A stretch of DNA of 25,759 nucleotides, taken from positions 1 to 25,759 of the forward strand of contig JADIIX010000203.1 in NCBI GenBank assembly GCA_027604505.1, read 5' to 3'. A program made the translations under genes and the position numbers. A model generated the notes under the pieces. It was not told the origin of the DNA. It was given only the letters and a program-made list of their open reading frames with translations, and did no database searches. The stretch is from Gonapodya sp. JEL0774 (taxonomy: Eukaryota; Monoblepharomycota; Monoblepharidomycetes; Monoblepharidales; Gonapodyaceae). Each line of letters begins with the position of its first letter. Position 1 is the first letter of the stretch. This document shows, in pieces, positions 10,832-23,591 of the stretch.

Positions 10832-11431
10832 CTATGCCAACGAGACTTTGCGTCCAGACTCATTGCGAACTAAGAACTTGTCGAAGTGCCATTCAATTTC
10901 ATTGTCCCTACGGCCTTTCACCTCCACACTGGCGTCGCCGTGAGATCCATACACCCAGAACTTGCAGTCAACAAGTCCCTTGGTCTCCGTTACCGTCCCT
11001 GAGACATCTAAGTAGGAGGAATACATCCGCATCGAAGGGTTCAATTGAGAATTGACAACGCTTGCAAGAACCCGCGCTCACGTCCAAATCTTCCGAGTTC
11101 AATGTTGGTCCCAAGCATTTGCTCCGTGCGTGGGTCACTTCTTAATCGGAACATCACGAGCTTGAATATTGGTGTTGTCCGCTTTTCGAACATGTAGCTG
11201 TTGTCAAGGGATCGCCGGCAGGATATTCCGCAGAGAGAGAATCAGCGTTTGATTCTGAATAGAACATCCATAAAAACTCTTGATGGAATCGCCACTGATC
11301 GAGGAAACTCACTACCAGTAGAGACTGCCAATCCAGACTGTACCCAGCGCGATTCCAACATTTCTGTACGTTTTTCGATCACTCTTGCCCAGCCGGTTTA
11401 AGAAACCCGGTATTGCTCTTGGGAGGGACAT
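10832..11431 (-). CDS. COA1: COA1-like cytochrome c oxidase assembly factor (COA1/TIM21 family)
   Basis: The three exons are 11431-11313, 11197-11082 and 11007-10832, phased 2 then 1, for 136 residues. A short basic N-terminus (about 1-22, FLNRLGKSDRK) precedes one membrane helix (about 24-41, NVGIALGTVWIGSLYWYY). The C-terminal domain has the family layout: LRSDPRTEQMLGTNIELG, then HVSGTV.ETKGLVDCKFWVYGS, then a beta hairpin ending in EIEWHFDKFLV. COA1 family proteins sit in the mitochondrial inner membrane and act early in complex IV assembly. The assignment rests on remembered family pattern and topology rather than long identity; a TIM21-like protein is the main alternative. The stop codon is 16 bp from the SPEF2 stop on the opposite strand, and the gene lies 100 bp downstream of POL3 on the same strand. 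Confidence 0.7.
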
Positions 11432-11531
11432 GTGATCGATGGTGTGTTGGGACACTCGAACAATAAATCGATCATTCAGATACTCGTACACAGAAAAACC
11501 ACTAAAATAATTTGCAATCTACCGGTATATT

Positions 11532-14500
11532 TCACCAACTCTCAAACCTATCAAGCAAAACGGACTGGTCTCGCAGATCTTTCTGTGCCTTCTTGCGCAT
11601 GTAGAATATAGGACAGTCTTTTGAAGTGCAAATGACATCTTGGTGCAAGCTTCCCTGGCACCGTTGGCACTGTGTCCAAAGACGCGCAAACCGTGTTTCG
11701 AGGTCATTCATGGTGTCCAACTAATCTTGGTGCTTAGTGACACTCTTTTCCGTGGAAAATGGCGAGGAGTGAGCTCACCTGCTTTGCATATAACTCTCCC
11801 ATTCGTGGCTTACAGTAACCACAGACAGCAGTTTCTGTAAAGCAATAGCACAGTGAGAAGTATCACTTAGATATATAATCACATCGCAACTCTACCATCA
11901 GCATTCAAAGGGGTCTTGCACCCGAGGCATGTTGACGTTTTGACGGCAAACCTCATAAGGCCACCAACGCTAGGAGCTGAGACCTGAATGACTCGGGTAT
12001 GGTCTCCATCTGAAGAATTTTCTGATGTTAGGAACTGACAGTTCGGTGCTTAGGATCTCAGACCTCACTGAGTAAACTCTTCACTTTGTCCCCCAATATC
12101 GGTTCGTAAAGTCTCTCTAAAGGCCCAGATAATTGGTTGTTTAAGTAATATTGTGTATCAATGGGCAGGTTGTTCTCCAGAACATAGATGGGATCCTCTG
12201 AATTTTCATACGCCCTTGAATCTAACACACAAGCGAAGTGCGCAACAGGATGACATATGAAGTAATTAATCATGTTTCACCTTTGGTTCCTTTGACAAAT
12301 ACATAAGCGACACGATCGCCTAAGTTTGGTGCCGATCCGGGATCCCTTTTGCGCATCCGTTCTGCCAGCTCAACATGCGCCTGCTTTGCAGTATAGTCTG
12401 GAACAATGAATCTCAATCGATGGAGAATCCAGCAAGCACGCAAATCCAAAAAAATTCAAAAAACGTACCCTGCTTAGTAAGTTGTTTGGTTAAAACCAGC
12501 TGGGACATATCTATCTTATTTTGCAGAAGATCAGATATGATTTGCTTTGTGTACCTGTGTGTTTGGAGTTGGTACTTTCAACTCCGCGATGGGAACTGTC
12601 ATACGAAAAAACTCACGCGACTGCACCAGCGACGTCTCTCTCCACCAGGATTTTCCGGAGGGATGTCTCGAGCAGATTCTGAACTAGAAGACAGCTGTCC
12701 CGCCGTACTGTTTCTATTCCCTTTGTGTCCATTTTGTCGTACTTGCTGGGATTCGTCCAGTACAAACCCGCATAACGTTTTTTGTTGATGAGCAGATAAG
12801 GGAAGTAAACCTTTTCGAATTCAAGGTTAATTGGTTTCACAAAGTGTTTCGTGACATGTTCGGCAGCTTCACGCCCTAAAGAATGCACAATCCAAATGCC
12901 AGGAATATTTTGTACGCCTCTGAACCCATAGCTCACCGAGTTTCATTACTTCAGTCATATCTTCCCCACCAAACTTAACCATCACAGAGTCTGTATCACC
13001 ATAAATGACCCTTGCATTGTGAGGATATCCATTAGAAATTGAGAACTTCTCCTCTACAAGTAATCGAGTTTGTTCAATCATTGTTCGTCCATATGCAGTG
13101 ACAGACTGTGATATTTCAACGCAAGGTAGCCGTCCATTTGTTGCTCCCGTGAATCCATAGACTGAATTTGCACTGATCTGTTTGGAACGGATCCCATAAA
13201 TCCATCGAAGTTATCACTTTTTTTCTCCGACTGGACTTACTTTCAAGGCTAGCTGACGACCATCTAGAACAGCACGTCTAAAGGGATCCCTCTCATTCTT
13301 GAGCTCTGCCTTGGCCCTTTTGCGCGCAGACAGCAAATTCTCTAAAACTGTTGCTAAGAGTCCTTTCCTCAAAGTGGGCTTCACAAACATATCTGCCACC
13401 AAAATTGTAGCGCAAATATGAAACCAAAGGAGCATCTAAAAGCACACACCGTTTGATGGGGTAACAACGTAATCTTTATCTTTCTCCAAGTTGTACTTCT
13501 GAATGAGGTCCGAAGTAATGAGCGTTGAATAACAGAGATTATGTGCCATCATGATCGATGGATAAAGAGAATTGAAATCAAGAGTTGCGATCGGGGTGTC
13601 ATAGTAACCCCGCTCAGGTTCTATAACAGTGGCTCCCTCATATTGCTCTTCACCACCTTTTCAAAGTTCAATTGGAAACTACAATGAAAACTGGCAGAGG
13701 ACGTTAGCTTACCTTCTGACTGCATTGCTGGTATAACCAAGTCCTCCTGCAAAGCTCTGCGGTACAATTGTGAAATGACTTTAATCTGCTGTCCACGAGT
13801 TAACAAGTAGTTCATGGGAACTCCGGTCACCCTTGCCATTTCAATGTAGTTGATCAAAGACATGAGTTTATCCATTAGCCTTTGAGGAAGCCAGGCATCC
13901 TGTGGGGCAAGAGTACAAGTGAGGTGAATCGGCACGGATATTGAGTTTATTTACACGTACCTTCAGACAGTACACAGCCAATCTCCTCCTGGTCTCTTCA
14001 TTTCCATTCTGCAAATCTGTAATTATTGAATGATGAACATCTTCCTTTTGTTCTCCTGGATGATAAGAGCTGACTGAGCAGAAATCCGCTCTTCGACAGA
14101 TTGATTTACGGTACCTAAAAAGTGCGCAGAAACTGCATTCAGAGTGTAGGACCGCAGTTTGTGGTCTCGCTGCATAATATTGAGGATGTCAAATTGAATG
14201 CGGCCACTCAAGTTGAGTGCCTTTGAATCCCGTGTTCCCAAAGCTTTTGATGAAAAGTGCTGATCCTTGGCCTCAGTTTTAATTCCTGGGCAATTTGACA
14301 TTGGAAGCAAATGCACCTCAAACAAAATGGAAGGATCCATGTGAAGGCAAACTCACCATTAATGCGAGAAAAATAAGGGAACTTGTCAACCTTGAGCTTG
14401 GCAGCACGATCAAGTAGATAAACCCAATCAAAGTTATTAACGTTGTATCCGGTTACAATATCTGGGTCCACCTGATGGAAAAGGATAGTGAGAGATCATT

Positions 14501-16147
14501 CTCAACTTAACCATGCCAGAAATCAAACACCTGGACAACGAAGTCGCGCCATGCTTGCAACATCTCAGCCTCTTGATCAAATGACATGACATGAGTTCCG
14601 ACAATGCTAGCACACGATTTGACAGTGAAAACGTTTCGGATAAAGGGCCTTGAATCCCCTGCGATCCACTTGCAATGTTAGTTTCATGAACCATTCGGAA
14701 ACACTCAAAAGTTTCCTCAAACCTTGGGCAGTAACTACATTTGCGATTTGTATCACGGGGTCCTCTTGAGGATCTGGAAAGCATCCCTTCCTGCCAGCAC
14801 ATTCAATGTCGAAGCTGAGAATTCTCAAAGGGGCAATCTTCTGCCATTCCCCCTCAGGAGCGTGGCTGATCAACCTGTCACAGCTGAGCAAACAAAGATT
14901 AGGAAATCGAAATCAGAGGAGCTTATTATATAAACTCACTGAACGTCCACCTCCATTTGGGCGGTTGACACACGTTGGTTTGCAGGTCGAATGTGGTATG
15001 CCCTTGGGGGAAGCTCGATCCAGTTGGCACCAACTACCTACGACAGCAGAAAGCAATTTACACATTGCCAAAAGCCACCGTAGTAGCAGCAAACGCACCG
15101 AATGATCAATCATAAATCGTAAATCGTAGCTCATATTGCTTTCGTAAGAAGTGTGAAAGGTGACCTTCCGCCCCAGACCCGGAATGTAAAACTCTGTCCC
15201 GAGTACTCGTTTTGCAACGGCGATGTTCTTTGGATCAGCCATCACGATTTGAAGAAAGGGTGATTTCTGGTTTCCGTGGTAATGGTAGATGGACTCTTTC
15301 ATCACCACTCTGACATCCAGAACTCCGACTTGTATGTTCTTTCGTTCGGTTTTGATTGCAGACTGTCACGGAGAGAGCTCTCATTGGAAGCTCAGCAAAG
15401 AGATGCCAAACAGAATGGTTGTTCACCTCCAGACTATCCCGGAAGTCTTGAGTATGGTCGACTGTGAACCCAGGTGGAGCCGGAACGTAGAAATACGGGT
15501 AAAACCCATGAACATGACAGACAATACTATTTCCGGCCTGTTAAGAAATGCTTGAGGGTCACAGTGCCAGTCAGGGAATGAAATGTCTCACATCGGTCAC
15601 CCCGTACATGCGAATAACTGGTAGTCGCGCCGCGTGCAAGGGTCCAGGAATAACTGGATGCCGCACATCCATAACGTCGTCGATTTCAATCTGCATAAAT
15701 ACTGAACAGGAAAGACTGATAAACAGGTCTCCAACTTGGATTATACTGAAAGGTCTTCTCTCACCAATCGAATCTCGCTCTGTATTAATCTTTTCAAGCC
15801 CGGGTCTTGTCCAGAGTGCCTCTGGTCGTTCGACTGAGCGAAAAGAGGGCACAGCGGACGGGCAAATAAGGTGAACAGATATCTCTCAATTGATTCCGCC
15901 CACATACTCCCCAAATCTCACTTTGTGGACCATTCTGGAGTGCTTGAAGCTGTATCTCGAAAGCTGATGGCTCCGATACATCCCCATTTGTTGTTCCTAG
16001 CAGTTTCCGTCGCTTGAAAGATTGGTTCGATTTGGTTGTTGTGGTTGATTTGGACGTCGGCAGCGCGTGACCTGAAGATGCTTTGGCGCACGCTACGTCT
16101 TCTGGCAGCTCATTTTCCTGGTCTGGTCGTCGTTTGGTGGATGACAT
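11532..16147 (-). CDS. POL3: DNA polymerase delta catalytic subunit (family B)
   Basis: I rebuilt 22 exons that all join in phase to 1099 residues, the usual size of POL3/POLD1: 16147-15922, 15833-15765, 15701-15592, 15537-15427, 15362-15099, 15037-14940, 14874-14723, 14658-14531, 14471-14357, 14285-14115, 14055-13961, 13899-13713, 13656-13450, 13392-13241, 13177-12937, 12875-12617, 12554-12469, 12397-12281, 12221-12069, 12009-11896, 11834-11779, 11720-11532. The N-terminus has basic nuclear-import-like stretches (KRRPD, FKRRK). Proofreading motifs: FDIE (Asp315, Glu317), NVNNFD (Asp401), YCLKD (Asp514). Polymerase motif [10 protein letters not shown] (Asp602), motif [12 protein letters not shown] (696-706), motif C YGDTDS (Asp756, Asp758). 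C-terminal CysA has Cys1008, 1011, 1023, 1026; CysB, which ligates an Fe-S cluster in yeast, has Cys1055, 1058, 1068, 1073. All catalytic residues are intact. It replicates mainly the lagging strand with PCNA. Confidence 0.97.
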
Positions 16148-16472
16148 CGGTGAATCGATTTTAGGGGATGCCTTGTTCTGGAGTCTAGTGAGCGCGCAAA
16201 GGCGAAGACCGACAGCCCAAACCACGGAAGAAAATTGACACGGACATCGCGTGAAGCCTTTGACAACCTTAGTAATAATATTCTGAAAAACAGGACAATA
16301 CTTCAGACAAGTTGGGCATGTCTATATAACAGTTGACAGTGGCAAGTCATTACGCTATTGTGCGACCATTGGCATTCATTCCTTCGGAGATACATTTGAG
16401 TCCGTGGAGGAAAAGCGATTTTTGTCCTTGCGTGCTGCAAGCATAATCTCTAATTCCACACAAAGCGTTTCA
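16148..16472. other. Spacer between katanin stop and POL3 start
   Basis: These 325 bp contain no supported gene. They must hold both the katanin 3' UTR and the POL3 promoter and leader, since both genes run on the minus strand. The open frame upstream of the POL3 start is not conserved-looking. Confidence 0.4.
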
Positions 16473-19276
<2,804 letters not shown>

Positions 19277-20191
19277 GGCAGCAATGTTGATGGAGCGGGA
19301 AACAGATCTCCGCGCACGTGCTATTGAAAGGGAGAGTGCGCTCGATCGTTTCGTTCAGATTGGCGGTTTCAGGGTGCCAGGGACATCGGAAATACCCATA
19401 CATTTCAATTTCTCGCGAGGCCCTAGCTCCAGGCAACCACCCACCCTCCCTCCCAAGATCCAATTTACTTCGTCTCAGATGGAATCTTGTTGTCCAGCTG
19501 AGGGTGAACATTCGTACAACCCTCATATGGATTACATGATCCCATCTGCTACTTCGTTGCCCTGAAGTAGAGACGGCACTAACACGGATCCCTTGCGAAA
19601 ACAAGTAGATTCGACTCACCAGGCTTCCTCCTTCCAACGAACTCTTTTGCGTCGACGGGATCGTTGGAAACACTCGTCACAATGAATAGGATACAGCAGT
19701 CTGGCTGTGTTCGAAGTTGTGTCACGATGGTGAAGGAGGTGGCAATAGCTGGTGCGTGCGAGGGGATGGTGAGAGGATAGATATGTGACAAGTCTGGGAG
19801 TGGGCTCGTGACGGCTTGCGGATTAACGTGAGTAGCTAGTTCTCAAGCATTCTCCCACGGCATACTCGAATTTAGATTTGCGGTTACTTTTTACATAAGT
19901 ACCCCCACTTCTGGTGTGGGCCACAATGATAAAAGTCGAGATTTGGGGTGCATTACGAATGGTGCCCTCCTGATCTAACACAGGATCACCTGCTCACCCT
20001 TCCACACTCCATTGCCCCCTCTTCCCCCACCCTGTCTTCCCTACCCCACTGTTTCCAGCCATCGACTCCACCCACGCCGCCGCCCTCACAGTCAAATCCC
20101 GTGTCCTCTCCTCACCAACCAAGCACCCATTCCAACTCCTGCTCTGCCCACCAGCTCTCCCTCTTCTTCACCGTATCCAAATCCACATCCC
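19277..20191. other. Gene-poor spacer upstream of katanin
   Basis: No gene could be supported. Two open stretches exist: plus strand 19269-19565 and minus strand about 19791-19579, the latter ending near a GTGAGT donor (19618-19613). Neither carries a domain I recognise. The minus one might be an untranslated upstream exon of katanin. Pyrimidine-rich sequence with many CCC and CTC runs fills about 19980-20190. Confidence 0.3.
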
Positions 20192-20641
20192 ATGTGGCTC
20201 TTAATTGCGGGGAACGAGCTGTTCAAAGCCGGGAAGATGGTCGAGCAGGGGAAGAAGTGGAGAGTATGTCGAAAAGGATGAGGGCAATGTGCAGAGCTGG
20301 GCCGATTTGATCGTGGTGATTGTGAACATGGGAAAGTGGAAGGAGGCAGAGAAGGCGGCCAGGAGGGCGACGGAGGGGATGGTTGAGAGGGTGAGTTTTG
20401 TCACTTGTTTTGCCGTACAGGGCGCAGCAGTGGGTCACGTGACATTTTGCACACCGCTGAACTCTCCCCCCCATCCCTCTCTCCCACATTACCACCGCCT
20501 CAAACTAACCCAAAGCAAGGCACCGCCTCATCACGGCACTCACGACCCTCCAGCGGTACACAGAGACTGCGGTCGCCCTTCACACCGGGATCGAGATTCG
20601 GTGCGGCCACGATGCAAATAGGGGACATACAATCATTTCAC
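20192..20641 (+). pseudogene. TPR-protein fragment with a frameshift
   Basis: GNELFKAGKMVE starts a TPR-like helix in one frame (from about 20210). The rest of the repeat (EYVEKDEGN) and the next repeat (SWADLIVVIVNMGKWKEAEKAARRATE) continue in the +1 frame to 20390, where a GTGAGT donor stands. A third TPR-like segment (HRLITALTTLQRYTETAVALHTGIEI) lies at about 20521-20600 and ends at 20641. Repeat spacing is right only if one base is gained or lost near 20240-20262. An alternative in-phase reading uses a 31-nt intron (20264-20294, GTATGT to GTGCAG), but it removes part of the repeat. No upstream start or domain was found. A decayed gene copy is most likely; a sequence error is possible. Confidence 0.4.
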
Positions 20642-20829
20642 TGTGATGCACTGTGCATAGATTAATAATGAAAATACACGAGACATTCGATATTCTACTG
20701 TCTGCAGATCTAACACACAAGGACTGGTAGCCGCAAGCTGCAAAATCCTTTTGCTCATCCCTCCCCGCAGCCTTCTTCACACGGTTCGCCGCCCTTTCCG
20801 CGCTCCCGTTCCTCACCACGCGGGCTCTG

Positions 20830-21120
20830 GTGGCCGCAGGTGCCCAGCGTCCACCGCGATCCGCGGTATGTTGGCGATGGCAATTGGTAGAGTCGAGATC
20901 GATGTGGTCGTCGATTGAGGTGGGCGCCAATGTGGAGGGGGAGTGGGTCAGTGATCTGATGACGATAAGAGTAAGGGCACCAGGAGTTTGTAACTCACCG
21001 TCGTTTACTTCTAGCTCTTCTGCAAGCTGAACCATCACGTCTGCACGGCTTGCCGCTTGGAGGAAGCGGTAGAACCGTGGTGTAAACGGCTGACCACACG
21101 CGACCAGCAGAAATAGACCG
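20830..21120 (+). other. Possible two-exon open frame with Cys/His-rich end, function unknown
   Basis: A plus-strand frame reaches a GTAAGG donor at 20972 and resumes in phase after acceptor TACTTCTAG at 21014. It ends at a TAG near 21120 with a Cys/His-rich tail containing CKLNHHVCTAC and EPWCKRL. The spacing hints at a zinc-binding element, but I do not recognise a family and no clear start is visible. The opposite strand is also partly open here. It may be unrelated to the TPR fragment upstream. Confidence 0.2.
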
Positions 21121-22103
21121 TGTGCTGAACTCTGTTTGAAAAATGAGTGATCAGTGTCCAGTGATGACTGATGAGACTGGACTTCAGTGTTCCCCCTGAA
21201 CTACAATTACATCACTTTATTAGATCACTTTTCACTCATTACTGCAATGTCTCATAGTTTCTCTCCTTGTGGGATTGACACTGATGTTGTGTGGCGTGAG
21301 TGAGTTGCACAACATGGTTCTTGAGTCAACAGCAGTGTTTCCGTGCCCGTTCTGTTTCTCCAGCCTGTAGTGACTACTGCAAGTGCACAAGGTTGAAAAT
21401 CATAGAGGGTAGTGCCAATAGGTAAATGTAGCCTTTCATCAACTGCTCAAGCCCTGAATGTGAGAGGTAATGAGCTAAACCGCAATTTCTATCTGGTAGA
21501 TATCTAAGTCTGTGAAGCAAGCTTCCACGCAAAATGCCTCTATTTCCTTCTCCTTTATTTGTTATTCTCTGATCTGCGTCCTGTTTTAGCAATATCAGTA
21601 CAATATCTTGATTCTTGCTGGATCACGTTTTACTGTCCACGCAGTCCACGAGAAATCACTGAGACTCAAATCAAAGTCTCACCACAAAGAGCAAACTACC
21701 ATTTTATGTAGCGTTTATCTCTCCTTTCTATCATAGATTGACAAATGACTGTGTGGTGCAGTGTGAAAACACCCGGCCATGAACATATTGAAGAAAATAG
21801 GCACCAGCTATACGCAGACACTGTGGAGTAAAGGCAGAAAGGCCTTCCAATGTTATTCTGTGGACTGAGTTCTCTTGTGTTTTGAGGTTCACATTATCTC
21901 TCACAAACTCACAAATTGTTGCTAAATCTGTGGATTTTTATTAATCTTCAGGATTCAAATATTTCTAGAGCTCGCACTGCACACAAAATCAAAATTAATT
22001 GGCCGCCACAGCTTCCACTAGAATGCCGATCGTTTCAAATATTGCACGCACCTGGTAAAACACCCCAATTTACCACGTTTCCGTATGTACAGAAAACGCT
22101 ATG
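21121..22103. other. Intergenic stretch without a recognisable gene
   Basis: About 980 bp of relatively AT-rich sequence with short, stop-interrupted frames on both strands. I see no RNA gene, repeat array or conserved protein fragment. It includes the 3' flank of the farnesyltransferase alpha gene. Confidence 0.4.
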
Positions 22104-23497
22104 CTATACTAATTTTTGTCTGCGGAAGTCCCAGTAACGCACTCGGACAGGGTCAAACTTCTGACTCAAATCATCCAGGATCTACAAAGCCCCGTAATCA
22201 AAATCTTCCCGCTACCGTAGCACAACAACCTGAGAATGGACTCACCTCTAGCGCTGATTTTGCTGCCTCCGCATTTCCTTCGTTTGCCTGCTCCTCGAAC
22301 ATATCCAGCAAGAAAGAGTGCACTGGTGGTGCTGTTGATCCCTTTAGTCGAAGCTCCGTTGCGAATAGGGTGCTCTTTTGTATGACCGCGAGCATCTTTT
22401 CCTTTTTGCATAAGGATACCAGTCTGTTAATTAATAAGAAAACGCGGTAGAAATAAATATATCAAGAGAGCGGTGAGTTGACACTCACCCACGAATATAG
22501 TTCCATGCGCTCTCATTATTTGGCGCCAAAGTGACCATCTGTAACGCGTAGCTGACAGACAATCAAAACCACTTGCGTGTTTGTAGCGCCTATCATGGCG
22601 ATAGTGTGTGCATAGCCACTCACTCTGCTTCTCTTGTTATCAAAGACTCCCTTTCTCCCGCACCTTTTTCCAATAACGTGGAAAGAACGAACCACCTCTG
22701 GTTCCAAGCTGAATTATTCCGGACATCCTGTTTCAGCATCTCATCACAAAACGTGAGTTCGTCATCCCATGCACCAAACTCTCGAACCACCCATTGTCGA
22801 TACGTCCAGGCATGATAGTTCTTTGAATCTTCCGACAAAAGTCGCTCGATAAATCGGAGCTCCACCGACGGAGAGGAAGGCTTGTAGTGCTCCGTCAGCA
22901 CCCGACGGTGATGCCTGAGACGGTACAATCCACAAAGCGACACGGATCAGAGACCGTTGTGCAAAACCATATTCCAGCGGAAGGCGACGTGACGTGACTG
23001 ACTGACCATATTTGGTAGCTCTTGGGGTTATCCTCTGCGATCTCGTCCACAAACGCAAGCTCAGAGTCCAAGTCCTTATTCAATGCAAACAGACACTCTT
23101 GGCGAAACTTCCTGTCAACACAGCAACCCCCAGAAAAAAAAACAAGACCAGTCATATAATGTGGTGGTAGCAACCTGTATTACACCATCGGAGCCACTCG
23201 CTCACCATATCGTGTAGTGTGCCGGATTGTATGTGATGATCCGAGCAGTCAGCTCCAGCGCCCGCTCGCTATACTCTCGCTTCAATGATATAGCTCGAAA
23301 GTAGTCCATTGCATCCACATCTTTGAAAAATTAATGTCGGACGAGTCAGATGGATGATTCACACCAGACATGCAATGATCGGTCATCTGCCCACATTCGG
23401 CGGGGTACGCAATGGTGCAGATTGCGTTTGGGGCATCATTCTGAGCGATAGGTGTCACATCTTTCCAGTCATCTCGCTCCCGAAAGAGAATCGTCAT
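22104..23497 (-). CDS. FNTA: Protein farnesyltransferase/geranylgeranyltransferase type I alpha subunit
   Basis: Seven exons join in phase to 310 residues: 23497-23395, 23320-23206, 23111-23007, 22914-22624, 22551-22489, 22423-22246, 22181-22104. The start ATG at 23497 leads into [14 protein letters not shown], the conserved N-terminal block. Prenyltransferase-alpha helical-pair repeats follow: [60 protein letters not shown] and [11 protein letters not shown], ending with [13 protein letters not shown]. The subunit pairs with either a farnesyl- or geranylgeranyltransferase beta subunit to attach isoprenoids to CaaX cysteines in the cytosol. Length fits the family (yeast RAM2 316). Exon 2 uses a CAAAG acceptor rather than YAG. 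The start codon is only 94 bp from the epsin stop codon upstream on the same strand. Confidence 0.95.
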
Positions 23498-23591
23498 GGC
23501 GGTGTTTGTTCATCCAAACCCATGCACTTCGACGGAGCAGAATAAGGGGCCAAAAATATTTTATGGAAATTCACTGATTCTACAAACGGTA

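Noticed and set aside
20580-21038. 152-codon minus-strand frame
   Set aside because: No family resemblance. Part of it is antisense to the TPR-like segment, and its internal GTGAGT lies in an intron-like context on neither strand convincingly.
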